Source: DATJGR01 sp963787045
GTDB lineage: Bacteria; Pseudomonadota; Gammaproteobacteria; Pseudomonadales; Azotimanducaceae
Direction: 5' to 3'
NCBI GenBank assembly: GCA_963787045.1
Contig: CAWBBR010000010.1
Location: 62,001 to 126,000 of the forward strand
DNA length: 64,000 nt
The notes beneath the pieces are model-generated. The model did not search any database, was not told the DNA's origin, and saw only the letters and a program-made list of their open reading frames with translations. Of this stretch, positions 51,611 to 60,713 are shown one piece after another (position 1 is the stretch's first letter; each line of letters opens with the position of its first letter). Both the position numbers and the translations under genes were made by a program.

Positions 51611-53968
51611 ATGACGCCCGCGCCGCAGCTCGATCGATCCCGGCGCGGTTGGCTGCTGTTGCTCGCGTGTCTGCTGTGGAGTTCGTCGACACTCGCCGCT
51701 GAGCGGACGCCGTTCGAATACCGCATCGACGCAGAGGGTCGTCTCGGTATTGCCGACGTCGTCGATTCGAACGGCTGGACTCGCGGCGATGTCGCGCCGA
51801 CGTTCGGTTTCCGGTCCGACGCGGTGTGGCTGAAGGCCGCGGTTCCGCCGAGCGCCGAAGTGCTCGTCATCGACAACGGTTGGCTCGACGACGTCGAAGT
51901 ATTCTTCGTCGCGAACGACCGCGTCGTCGCACGCTATCGAACCGGCGGTCGCTATCCATTCGCCTCGCGCGCCATCGACGCGCCGCAGTTCGCGTTTCCT
52001 GTGCCACGGGACCAGCCGGAACGCGTGTACGTCCGATCGATCGGACACGTCGCGCAATACCTGCCGATCGCGTTCGCGACGCATGCGCAATTCGACGCAA
52101 CCGCGACTTCGCGCGCGCTGCTGCAAGGCTGCTACTACGGAATCATCCTCGCGATGATCCTGTACTACGCCGTGCTGTTCGGCGGCATGCGCGACAAGAC
52201 TTATCTGTACTACGTGCTCTATGCCGCCTCGTTGATGCTGATGATGCTCGGCAAGGACGGTCTCGGCGCGCAACAGTTGTGGCCCGACTCACCGATGATG
52301 CAACGCATCGCGGTCGATCCGATGACGACGCTGACGATCGCGTTCGCGGCGCTGTTCGCAATGGCGTTCCTCAGGTTGCGGCGCGCGCTGCCGAAGCTGC
52401 ATCGGGTGCTGCAGGCATTCGTTGCGGTGGTTCTGATCAACGGCGTGGCCGGAACCGTGTTCCTGCATCACGTTTTCCCGATGATCAACGCGCTGCTCGT
52501 GGTGACCGGCACGTTGTTGCTGGTGGGGGTCGCCACGCTGCGGTTGCTGCAGGGTTTCCGACCGGCGTCGATCTACCTCGTTGCCACCGGCAGCCTGATG
52601 GTCGGCAGCAGCTTGTTCGTGTCGATGCTGCTCGGTTGGATCGACGACAACGTCATTGCGCGCTACGGCGTGCAACTCGGATCGACGGCGGAATTGATCC
52701 TGCTCGCGTTCGCGTTGACGCAGCGCATGAACGAAGAGCATCGCAAGCGACTGTGGATGCAGCACCGATCGTTGGAGCTCACGCGCGAAGTGCGCGCGCT
52801 GAAGACCGGCACTCAGATCGCGGAAGAACATCGCCAGCTGCAGCGGTCGCTGCAACAGGCGCAGAAGTTGCGCACCATCGGCGAAATGACCGGCGGCTTC
52901 GCGCACGACTTCAACAACATTCTCGCCAGCGTGCTCGGCTTCGCGGAACTGGCGAAGGAGCGCGTCGCGAGACTCGGCGATCATCGGCTTGCCGACTTCG
53001 TCGACGAGATCGAACACGCGGGCAAACGCGGCGCGGAACTCGTCAAACAGTTATTGATCTACAGCCGCGGCGGCAACACCGAGCCGCACGAATTCGATCT
53101 GAGCGATACGATCACCGAAACGGTACGGTTTCTACGCGGCACACTGCCCGCTACGGTACAGATCGAGACCGAGTTGCCGGAACGCGCGCAGATCGCGTTC
53201 GCCGATCCCGCGCACATTCAGCAGATGCTGATAAATCTGAGCTTGAATGCATCGGAAGCGATGGGCGAGCGCGGCGACATCGTCATCTCGTTGCAGCGGA
53301 GCACCAGCAACGATTCCATTTGCGCCTCGTGCGCGGCGCGCTTCTCGGGCGAGCACCTGGTCGTTACCGTCGCGGATCGCGGCCACGGCGTAAACAACGC
53401 GCAGGATCTGTTCACGCCGTTCTACACCACGAAGCCGGTCGGTCGCGGCTCGGGCTTGGGTCTATCGGTCGTGCACGGCATCGCGCACGAGTACGGCGCG
53501 CACATTACCGTCTCACCGAGGGCGCAAGGGGGCACGCGCTTTTCCGTGCACCTGCCGTTGCGCGATGCGCGAATGCTGCCGGCGCAAGACGCAGGCAACC
53601 GGATCCTCGTGATCGACGACGACCGAGCGCTCGCGCGATATCTCGAGACCATGCTCGTCCGCCACGGTTATTCGGTGGTCATTGCGCACACGTCGTCGGA
53701 CGCGCTGGAGCGCGTCATGGCCAATCCGAACGCGTTCGACCTGGTGATCACCGACCAGTTGATGCCGCAGGTCACGGGACTCGAACTCGCGCGCGACATC
53801 CGCGACGTGCGCCCCGATCTGCCGGTGATCCTGTGCAGCGGCAATCCAGATGCCATCGACCGCGCCGCCATGGCTCACACCGCGATCAAGGCGGTCTTTG
53901 CGAAACCGATCGAGTCGGAACTCCTGCTCGCAAAGGTACGCGGCGTGCTGTCGGAGCCGGCGCACTGA
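51611..53968 (+). CDS. Hybrid sensor histidine kinase with 7TMR-DISM input domain
   Basis: 785 residues. Signal peptide, then a periplasmic 7TMR-DISM extracellular domain (residues about 30-170), a seven-helix membrane region (to about 375), HisKA with the phosphoacceptor in GGFAHDFNNILASVLGFAEL (His432), HATPase_c with the N box INLSLNASEAMG and GRGSGLGLSVVHGIAHEYGA, and a C-terminal receiver domain with phosphoacceptor Asp715 (VITDQLMPQVTG). A Cys571-x2-Cys574 pair sits inside the ATPase domain. No DNA-binding response regulator is adjacent, so downstream output is elsewhere or through the attached receiver only. The ligand is unknown; the DISM domain often senses carbohydrates or envelope signals. 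Confidence 0.9.
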   Translation: MTPAPQLDRSRRGWLLLLACLLWSSSTLAAERTPFEYRIDAEGRLGIADVVDSNGWTRGDVAPTFGFRSDAVWLKAAVPPSAEVLVIDNGWLDDVEVFFVANDRVVARYRTGGRYPFASRAIDAPQFAFPVPRDQPERVYVRSIGHVAQYLPIAFATHAQFDATATSRALLQGCYYGIILAMILYYAVLFGGMRDKTYLYYVLYAASLMLMMLGKDGLGAQQLWPDSPMMQRIAVDPMTTLTIAFAALFAMAFLRLRRALPKLHRVLQAFVAVVLINGVAGTVFLHHVFPMINALLVVTGTLLLVGVATLRLLQGFRPASIYLVATGSLMVGSSLFVSMLLGWIDDNVIARYGVQLGSTAELILLAFALTQRMNEEHRKRLWMQHRSLELTREVRALKTGTQIAEEHRQLQRSLQQAQKLRTIGEMTGGFAHDFNNILASVLGFAELAKERVARLGDHRLADFVDEIEHAGKRGAELVKQLLIYSRGGNTEPHEFDLSDTITETVRFLRGTLPATVQIETELPERAQIAFADPAHIQQMLINLSLNASEAMGERGDIVISLQRSTSNDSICASCAARFSGEHLVVTVADRGHGVNNAQDLFTPFYTTKPVGRGSGLGLSVVHGIAHEYGAHITVSPRAQGGTRFSVHLPLRDARMLPAQDAGNRILVIDDDRALARYLETMLVRHGYSVVIAHTSSDALERVMANPNAFDLVITDQLMPQVTGLELARDIRDVRPDLPVILCSGNPDAIDRAAMAHTAIKAVFAKPIESELLLAKVRGVLSEPAH

Positions 53969-54013
53969 GCGGAGATTGACCGGCGTTGTGCAAACGCCGA
54001 GCATGACCCATCG

Positions 54014-54838
54014 ATGAGTCAGAGCCTTCAGATGCGCACCGCCGTCGTTCAAATGCGCTCGACCCCCGATGTCGACGCCAATCTCGAATCGGCCGAACGG
54101 ATGACGGCCAAAGCCGTCGAACGCGGCGCGACGTGCGTGTTGCTGCCCGAGGCGTTCGCGTTCATCGGCCCTGACGCACAAAAGCAGGAAATCACCGAAC
54201 CGCTTCCCGCCGGCGGACCGATTCTCGCGCGCTGCAAAGCGCTCGCATCGAAGCATCGGATCGATCTGGTGCTGGGCGGCTTTCACGAGCGCTCCAACGA
54301 AAAAGGCAAAACGTACAACACCTGCGTGCACCTGAGTCCCGATGGCTCGATCGCGGCCCTGTATCGCAAGATCCACCTGTTCGACGTCGATCTTCCGGAC
54401 GGTACGCGATTGAAAGAGTCGGACAAAACACTGCCAGGGTGCGAGACGGTCGTTACGCAGACGCCGTTCGGCACCCTCGGTTTGAGCATCTGCTACGACA
54501 TGCGATTCCCGGAGCTGTATCAACAACTGGTCGACAAAGGGGCGGTAGCACTGACGATGCCGTCCGCGTTCACGCTCTCGACCGGCAAGGACCACTGGCA
54601 CGTATTGCTGCGTGCGCGGGCAATCGAGTGCCAGGCCTACGTGCTCGCTCCGGCCCAGTGGGGCAATCACCACGGCACGCGAACGTCTTATGGACACGCG
54701 TTGATCGTCGATCCGTGGGGATGCGTCATCGCCGAATGCGGCGAAGGCGACGGCGTCGCGATCGCGGATCTCGAGATGTCGGCGGTCAACGGCGCGCGGC
54801 AACGATTGCCGAGCCTCGAACACCGCCGCCTGCGCTGA
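54014..54838 (+). CDS. Carbon-nitrogen hydrolase (nitrilase family, Nit1-like)
   Basis: 274 residues with the catalytic triad motifs LLPEAF (Glu), YRKIHLFDVDLPDG (Lys) and ICYDMRFPELYQ (Cys). Family members include Nit1/Nit2 deaminated-glutathione amidases and omega-amidases; the YRKIHLFDVD and CYDMRFPEL contexts fit this branch. It would hydrolyse an amide of a small metabolite in the cytoplasm. It is followed 4 bp later by hisC, suggesting co-transcription although the pathways are not obviously linked. Confidence 0.92.
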   Translation: MSQSLQMRTAVVQMRSTPDVDANLESAERMTAKAVERGATCVLLPEAFAFIGPDAQKQEITEPLPAGGPILARCKALASKHRIDLVLGGFHERSNEKGKTYNTCVHLSPDGSIAALYRKIHLFDVDLPDGTRLKESDKTLPGCETVVTQTPFGTLGLSICYDMRFPELYQQLVDKGAVALTMPSAFTLSTGKDHWHVLLRARAIECQAYVLAPAQWGNHHGTRTSYGHALIVDPWGCVIAECGEGDGVAIADLEMSAVNGARQRLPSLEHRRLR

Positions 54839-54842
54839 CGCA

Positions 54843-55922
54843 ATGGCGTACGAGCGCGACAACATCCGGCGGATGCACGGATATACGTACGGCGAACAAC
54901 CGGACGGCATCGACGTCATCAAGCTGAATACGAACGAGAACCCGTATCCACCGAGCCCGGCGGTGGAAGCGGCGTTGAAGAGCTTCGATGCGACCGCGTT
55001 GCGGCGGTATCCGCAACCTACCGCCGATCGCTTTCGCGCATTGGCAGCCGCTCGCCACGGCGTGTCGATCGATCGAGTGATCGTCACGAACGGCGGCGAC
55101 GAGCTGCTGCGGATGGCGTTCACGACGTTTCTCGACAGCGGCGACGTATTCGGCACCACCGATCCGAGCTACTCGCTGTATTCGGTGCTCGCGCAAGTGC
55201 AAGGGTGCACGGTGAAGGCACTGCCACTGACTGACGACTGGGACCTGCCGCGCGACTTCGGGCAGCATATGAACGATCTGGGCGCGCGGCTCGTCTGCAT
55301 CGTCAACCCGCACGCGCCGACGGGACTGCTGATCGACGCGGACACGATCGGGAACATCGCAAACGAACTCGACGGCGTGCTTCTGGTGGACGAGGCCTAT
55401 GTCGACTTCGTCGACCCTTCGTTGCGCCACGACGTAATCAACCTGGTGCGCGCGTTCGACAACGTACTGCTGCTGCGGACGCTGTCGAAGGGCTATTCGC
55501 TCGCCGGGTTGCGCCTCGGTTATGGCGTTGGGTCGCCGAACCTGATCGAACCGATGCTGACGAAGACGCGCGACAGCTACAACGTCGACGCGATCGCCCA
55601 AGCGGTCGCGTGCGCGGGTTTCGCCGATCTCGACTATGCAGCGAACACCTGGGCGGAGGTGCGCGGCGAACGTCGCCGCCTGCGCGACGCGCTACGATCG
55701 CGCGGCTTCACCGTGCCGCCTTCGCAAACCAATTTCCTGCTGGCGACGCCAACGGAGGGGCACGCCGCGGCGGAGTTGTATGCGGCGCTGAAGGCGCGCG
55801 GCATTCTGGTGCGCTACTTCGACGCGCCACGTCTCGACGACAAACTGCGCATCACGGTCGGTGATTCGCACCAGAACGATCGCCTGCTCGCCGCGTTCGA
55901 CGCAATCATGGGAACTCGCTGA
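54843..55922 (+). CDS. hisC: Histidinol-phosphate aminotransferase
   Basis: 359 residues, fold-type I. Key motifs: IKLNTNENPYPPSPAVEAAL, VTNGGDELLRMAFTTFLDSG, VDEAYVDFVDPS and the PLP lysine in LRTLSKGYSLAGLRLGYGVG, with the C-terminal Arg in DDKLRITVGDSHQNDRLL. HisC converts histidinol phosphate and 2-oxoglutarate reversibly to imidazole acetol phosphate in histidine synthesis. The ATG at 54843 is 4 bp after the nitrilase stop. No other his genes are nearby, so this isolated copy could also act on another aromatic substrate. Confidence 0.9.
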   Translation: MAYERDNIRRMHGYTYGEQPDGIDVIKLNTNENPYPPSPAVEAALKSFDATALRRYPQPTADRFRALAAARHGVSIDRVIVTNGGDELLRMAFTTFLDSGDVFGTTDPSYSLYSVLAQVQGCTVKALPLTDDWDLPRDFGQHMNDLGARLVCIVNPHAPTGLLIDADTIGNIANELDGVLLVDEAYVDFVDPSLRHDVINLVRAFDNVLLLRTLSKGYSLAGLRLGYGVGSPNLIEPMLTKTRDSYNVDAIAQAVACAGFADLDYAANTWAEVRGERRRLRDALRSRGFTVPPSQTNFLLATPTEGHAAAELYAALKARGILVRYFDAPRLDDKLRITVGDSHQNDRLLAAFDAIMGTR

Positions 55923-55955
55923 CCCCGCTGACATGCGTCTAAAGGCGCGCCGACG

Positions 55956-56510
55956 TTACAGCGCCTCGAGCCGCCAGCGAATCGTCAGCGTACCGCCGTC
56001 TTCGGATTTGCCGGGGAGTTTCAGTCGTCTGTTCGCCGCTCTGGTCGCGCACGTCTCCCTTGATCGACGCGGTGACCGGTTTCAGTTCCGGCGGAAACGG
56101 ATTGACTCGTCGTAGCGCCGGTCTTGCGCTCGGGATGGTCGCTGGTCATCGTCTCGCGGTAGCAGCCGTGGCCGGTCGTATCGATCGTGCAACGCGCACC
56201 GGGCGACTCCATGCAGATCGGGTCGGGGTCGATCAGATGCACCTTCTCGTCGATCGCGTACGTGCCGCTTTCGCCTGGGCGGTCGTAGATCGTGCCACAA
56301 CCTGGTAGCGCGGTGCGCTCGGCGCTTCGGATCGCAATCGGCAGCATCGACGACGTCGTGTCGCGCCAATTCACGTATCATACCCTGCAGACATTCCGTA
56401 GCTCGCACGGCTTTCCGATGCACGCCTCATCCTCGGCGCATTTCGTCATGACCGTCTGGATGTCGGCCAGCCTCGGGGACAGCTTCGTCGCGCCGGTCAA
56501 GCAACGCACG
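55956..56510 (-). pseudogene. Broken hypothetical secreted protein, at least three frame changes
   Basis: The region shows a protein readable only by switching frames. From the 5' end (about 56510) one frame encodes LADIQTVMTKCAEDEACIGK, another continues YVNWRDTTSSMLPIAIRSAE, GTIYDRPGESGTYAIDEKVH and CMESPGARCTIDTTGHGCY, a third gives NPFPPELKPVTASIKGDVRD, and the last ends LKLPGKSEDGGTLTIRWRLE before the TAA at 55956. Several cysteines suggest a periplasmic disulfide-bonded protein, but I recognise no family. Whether this is decay or a run of consensus errors cannot be told from sequence alone. The hisC stop lies about 35 bp away, convergent. Confidence 0.6.
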
Positions 56511-56622
56511 CCGCGTCACAATCTCGAATCGTTCACATCGCAAGCTCTGCGCCTTGCCGCGTCGGCGACGACCGTGCTACACCACGCACGTCGTGGTACC
56601 GCTGTCGCCGGGGAAGTTTTCA

Positions 56623-57096
56623 ATGACTCAGAACGATCCGAAGCCGTTGCTGAACGCCGCCGCGATCGAAGCCATCGAGCCGGTTCGCAGTCAGCATCAG
56701 TTCAACGAGAACGCCGTGCGTCTCACGCGTACGCTCGGCACCCGAGTCGGAATGCAACGCATCGGCGTTCACGTGGTTCGACTACAGCCCGGACGCGAAA
56801 GCACGCAGTTCCACTTCCACGATGCGGACGAAGAATTCCTCTACGTGCTCGAGGGCCGCGGAATCGCCGAAATCGGCGACGAATCATTCGAAGTCGGGCC
56901 CGGCGATTTCATGGGATTCGCGACGCCGTCCCCGGCGCACACGCTGTCGAACCCTTACGATCGCGACCTCGTCTATCTCATGGCCGGTGAACGCAATCCG
57001 AACGACGTGGTGCACTATCCGCGGATTCGCCGCTCGATGATCAAAGGCCCGGGGCGCCGGCGTTGGGTGAACTGGGACGATCTGCACGAACTGTGA
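56623..57096 (+). CDS. Cupin domain protein
   Basis: 157 residues from the ATG at 56623 with GGGGAAG in front. The cupin motifs are visible as FHFHDADEEFLYVLEGRGIA (metal-ligand His/Glu) and VGPGDFMGFATPSPAHTLSN (second cupin box). The C-terminus (RRWVNWDDLHEL) is typical of small cupins of unknown function, some of which are sugar or dioxygenase-like. It overlaps the following kinase-like gene (GTGA), so the two are coupled. Confidence 0.85.
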   Translation: MTQNDPKPLLNAAAIEAIEPVRSQHQFNENAVRLTRTLGTRVGMQRIGVHVVRLQPGRESTQFHFHDADEEFLYVLEGRGIAEIGDESFEVGPGDFMGFATPSPAHTLSNPYDRDLVYLMAGERNPNDVVHYPRIRRSMIKGPGRRRWVNWDDLHEL

Positions 57097-58157
57097 AAGA
57101 CGACGCCGAACTCCGCGCCACCATCGTGGCGTTAGTACCGAACACCCGGGTGGCCGCCATCGTGCCGCTTCCGGCAGGACCGCGCGCGCAAACGTATCGC
57201 GCCGACGTCATCGCCGACGGCCGTTCGCAGACCTGGTTCATTAAGCACTTCCCCGACCCGTCCGGGCACGCAACGCAGGAATTCAACAGCCACGAGCGCC
57301 TGCGTGGGGTAGTTGGCGTGGCGCCGACACTGATCGCGTCGGATATCGAGCGCCGCGTTCTGATCGTCGAGTATCTCAGTCACGCGCTCGACCTGTTCGT
57401 CGCGCTCCGGCGCTGCCCCGATCCGTTGAGCGTTGCGAGCGAACTCGGCCGCCTCACCGCGCGCCTGGGATCCTCGACCTGTCAGCTACCGCCATCCGTC
57501 GATGACGTCGCGATTCGCGAGGGCGCGGCGCTCGCCGCAGCGTGGCCGAAAGTGGAAGCCTGGGCGGCCGAGCTCGGTGTGACTGAACCCAATGGCATGG
57601 GTGCCGCAATTGCGACCGTGCTGGATCGTTGGGCACATCCACCGAAAGCCAGCCTTACTCAAGGCGACCCCGCACCGAGCAACGTCGTGTTCCTGGCGGA
57701 CGGCCAGGCGCGGCTCGTCGACTTCGAGTACGGCGCGCAACGCCACGTGCTCGCCGACCTCGTGCAGTGGTGGATTCGTTGTCCGCTGCCGGAACAATGG
57801 TTCGAAGCCGTGGTGGACGAAGTCAGGGCCGCGTTCGTCGGCAATGGCATGTACGCGGATGCCGAGGCTTTCGACGACGACCTCGCGCATGTCGCAACAT
57901 ACGCCGCGCTCTACATGTTCACGTGGTTGCCGATCAGACAGACCGTCACCGAAGACCCGCCCTGGGTCGGCGCATGGCGTGCACGGCATGCATTGTTGTC
58001 GTCGAGTTCGCGCGGCATGCGCGCGGCGCGTTCCGCTCCGACGCTGGCGCCGCTAGCCGATTGGCTCGACGCGTTGAACGCCGCGCTGTCGCGCGCGTGG
58101 CCTGCCAGCGGCAATGGCGCACCCGATTGGAATGCGCTCGTCGGCAAGAGCGAGTGA
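57093..58157 (+). CDS. APH-fold phosphotransferase
   Basis: 354 residues from the GTG overlapping the cupin stop. The catalytic loop is LTQGDPAPSNVVFLADG (GDxxxxN variant of HGD) and the metal-binding motif is LVDFEYGAQRHVLADLVQWW. The N-terminal lobe has the lysine-bearing strand WFIKHFPDPSGHATQEFNSH. The fold includes aminoglycoside, choline and homoserine kinases; this member looks like an environmental small-molecule kinase, and there is no sign of a resistance cassette. Coupling to the cupin gene suggests a shared, probably sugar- or amino-linked, substrate. Confidence 0.85.
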   Translation: MKDDAELRATIVALVPNTRVAAIVPLPAGPRAQTYRADVIADGRSQTWFIKHFPDPSGHATQEFNSHERLRGVVGVAPTLIASDIERRVLIVEYLSHALDLFVALRRCPDPLSVASELGRLTARLGSSTCQLPPSVDDVAIREGAALAAAWPKVEAWAAELGVTEPNGMGAAIATVLDRWAHPPKASLTQGDPAPSNVVFLADGQARLVDFEYGAQRHVLADLVQWWIRCPLPEQWFEAVVDEVRAAFVGNGMYADAEAFDDDLAHVATYAALYMFTWLPIRQTVTEDPPWVGAWRARHALLSSSSRGMRAARSAPTLAPLADWLDALNAALSRAWPASGNGAPDWNALVGKSE

Positions 58158-58161
58158 AGCG

Positions 58162-59883
58162 CTAGTCGCGATCGAGACGCCGGTACAGCTGCTCGAGCTC
58201 CGCGCGCCACTGCTGTTGCAACTCCGGCTTCTGGAACTTCGGTTTACGCGCGAGGTCCGCCTCCAGCAACGACTCGATTTCGACGATTCGGGCCAGCGCA
58301 TCGTCTGCAGGCGCGCGTCGCGGTTCTGCGGTGCGTTGCGACGATGGGCGCGGCGCCGTTGTGTCGTCGGGCGAATCGTAGAATGCCGACGGATCGGTCA
58401 CTTCGACGAGCCGCTTGCCCTGAATCAGCACATAGCGCTGCGCGACGGTATCCAGAAATCGCCGGTCGTGCGACGTGATCAGCACCGCCGCGCCGCTGTC
58501 GAGCAGTTGCTCTTCGAGCTGTTCCTTACCGTCGATGTCGATGTGATTGGTCGGCTCGTCGAGAATCAGGAAATTCGGTGCGCGGAGCGATAACAGCACG
58601 AACAGCGCCCGCGCCCGTTCGCCGCCGCTCATCACCGACAAGCGCTTGTCGTGATCGCGATACGGGAAACCGGCATTGATGAGACGTCGCCGCACCTGCG
58701 CGTCGGGAACGTCGACGCGTTTGATGATGAAGTCGACCAGCGAGGATTCGGAGGTGGCCTCGTCGAGTTCCTGATCGTAGTAACCGAGCCGGGCTTGCGG
58801 GCTCAGTCGTATCCCAGCCGTTTCGGTGCCGCGAAACGCACCCGTCAGCAGTCTGATGAAGGTCGACTTGCCGACGCCGTTGGCGCCGAGCAGCGCCACG
58901 CGCTCGCCCGGTCTCATCAGAAACTGGTCGATATCGAACAGCAGGTGGTCGGGAGCGGCCGTGGGCGCCACACGCAGCTTTTCTACGCGCACGACCTCTT
59001 TCGATCGCACGGCAGCGAGGTCCAGCGTGAGATCGAGCGGCGACCCTTCGGTGACGAAGGTCTTCTCGGCCTCCATCCGTTCCGCCCGTTTCTCCATGCT
59101 CTTGGCGCGCCGCGCGAACTTCTCGTTGTCGAAATCGCGACCCCAGATCGCCAACCGTTTTGCACTGGCGCGCACGGCCTCTATCTTGCGCTCTTCGGCC
59201 TCACGGCTGCGGCGCGCCGCGTCGTCGGCCTCCGCCAGCGCGGCGCGCGCTTCGCTGAACGGCAGGTCGAAACACCAGAGACGACCGTCGCGCAGAAACC
59301 AGGTCGTCGTCGCGACCGCATCGAGAAACGCCCGGTCGTGCGAAACCAGGACGAACGCGCCGCGATACGCGTTCAGGAACGATTCGAAGACGCGCATCGT
59401 CGCGAGATCGAGGTGGTTCGTCGGTTCGTCGAGCAGCAGCAGGTCGGGTTCGGCAACGACGGCGCGCGCGAACATCAAACGGTTCTGCTGTCCGCCCGAG
59501 AGGTCGCCCGCTCGCAAGTCGAACGACGCGCTGTCGATGCCGAGTTCGCCCAGCAGCGCTTCGGCACGCCAGCGTTCGCCGCTGCGCTCGGGCAAACCAT
59601 CGAGCACCGCTTCGACGACGCTGCGCCGCGCGGCCGCTTCCGGCAGGAACTGCTCGACCCGTCCCACCTTGAGTCCGCGCCGGTAGACGATCTCGCCCGC
59701 ATCGGCGGGACGTGCGTTCGCGAGGAAATCGAGCAGCGTCGATTTGCCGCAACCGTTGTGCCCGACGAGACCCACGCGCGAGCCCACCGACACCGTGAAC
59801 TCCAGATCGCTGAACAGCGTGCGTTCGCCGACGCCGTGCGTCACTTCGCGTGCCTGAAGCAGCGTGGACATTCTGATCGTCAC
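58162..59883 (-). CDS. ABC-F family ATPase (Uup-like)
   Basis: 573 residues with two ATPase domains and no membrane segment. Domain 1: GLVGHNGCGKSTLLDFLANA, LSGGQQNRLMFARAVVAEPD, LLLDEPTNHLDLATM. Domain 2: ALLGANGVGKSTFIRLLTGA, VMSGGERARALFVLLSLRAP, LILDEPTNHIDIDGKEQ. The linker contains RAKSMEKRAERMEAEKTFV. C-terminal charged helices (LARIVEIESLLEADLARKPK) resemble the DNA/ribosome-binding tail of Uup. ABC-F proteins act on stalled ribosomes or DNA rather than transport. The GTG at 59883 has AAGG seven bases upstream; an ATG at 59871 is an alternative start. Convergent with the kinase gene. Confidence 0.9.
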   Translation of the reverse strand: MTIRMSTLLQAREVTHGVGERTLFSDLEFTVSVGSRVGLVGHNGCGKSTLLDFLANARPADAGEIVYRRGLKVGRVEQFLPEAAARRSVVEAVLDGLPERSGERWRAEALLGELGIDSASFDLRAGDLSGGQQNRLMFARAVVAEPDLLLLDEPTNHLDLATMRVFESFLNAYRGAFVLVSHDRAFLDAVATTTWFLRDGRLWCFDLPFSEARAALAEADDAARRSREAEERKIEAVRASAKRLAIWGRDFDNEKFARRAKSMEKRAERMEAEKTFVTEGSPLDLTLDLAAVRSKEVVRVEKLRVAPTAAPDHLLFDIDQFLMRPGERVALLGANGVGKSTFIRLLTGAFRGTETAGIRLSPQARLGYYDQELDEATSESSLVDFIIKRVDVPDAQVRRRLINAGFPYRDHDKRLSVMSGGERARALFVLLSLRAPNFLILDEPTNHIDIDGKEQLEEQLLDSGAAVLITSHDRRFLDTVAQRYVLIQGKRLVEVTDPSAFYDSPDDTTAPRPSSQRTAEPRRAPADDALARIVEIESLLEADLARKPKFQKPELQQQWRAELEQLYRRLDRD

Positions 59884-59932
59884 CGTGTTGCCTTACAGTC
59901 AGGCTAACAACGCAGCCGTTGACCGCCAAGAC

Positions 59933-60699
59933 GTGATTCCGATTCGCGACGAGAACCCTCGGGTGCATCCGCCCGCGGCGACCATTGCGCTCATTTCGCT
60001 GAACGCGGTCGCGTGGGTCCTTGCTGCAGGGACTCGGCACCGAGACGGCGCTGTCGCGATCGATCTGTCAGTACGGTCTGGTGCCGGGCGATCTGTTGGG
60101 AACGGCAGCGGTCGGTTCGCAGATCGCGATGGACCACGGCATCGTCTGCGTGCTCGACGGTCAATCCGGCTGGATCACGATCTTCTCGTCGATGTTCATG
60201 CACGGCGGCTGGCTCCACCTGATCGGCAACATGTGGTTCCTGTGGATCTTCGGCGACAACGTCGAGGACGCGATGGGGCACGTCCGCTTCGTCGTCTTCT
60301 ACCTGTTGTGCGGCCTCGCGGCGGCGAGCGCGCAGATGCTGTCCGCGCCGTCGAGCATCGTGCCGATGGTCGGCGCATCGGGCGCCATCGGCGGCGTGAT
60401 GGGCGCGTATGCGCTGCTGTACCCGCGCGCGCACGTGCACATGTTCATCTTTCTCGGTCTTCTACATGACGACGATCGCGGTACCCGCGATCTACATGCT
60501 GGGCTACTGGTTTCTGCTGCAATTGCTCAGCGGATTGCCGCGGCTCGCCGGCGATCAGGCCGGTGGCGTCGCATTCTGGGCGCACGTCGGCGGATTCGTC
60601 GCGGGGCTCGCGCTCGTCATGTTGTTCAGACAGCGCGAACGACTCGACGCGCGTCTGGACCGACCGGCCAGACGCACCGCGAAACATCGTTGGTTCTGA
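59933..60699 (+). CDS. Rhomboid family intramembrane serine protease, frameshifted twice
   Basis: The GTG at 59933 starts IPIRDENPRVHPPAATIALI, the usual opening of this rhomboid group. The frame breaks at about 60016, continuing LLQGLGTETALSRSICQYGL, FMHGGWLHLIGNMWFLWIFG and the catalytic serine in VPMVGASGAIGGVMGAYALL. It breaks again near 60455 and resumes VFYMTTIAVPAIYMLGYWFL and FWAHVGGFVAGLALVMLF, which holds the catalytic His. Corrected, it is about 255 residues with six membrane helices, a membrane-embedded Ser-His protease that cleaves transmembrane substrates. The exact remainder of bases fits two small indels rather than decay. Confidence 0.85.
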
Positions 60700-60713
60700 C
60701 GCGGTCGAGTCCA

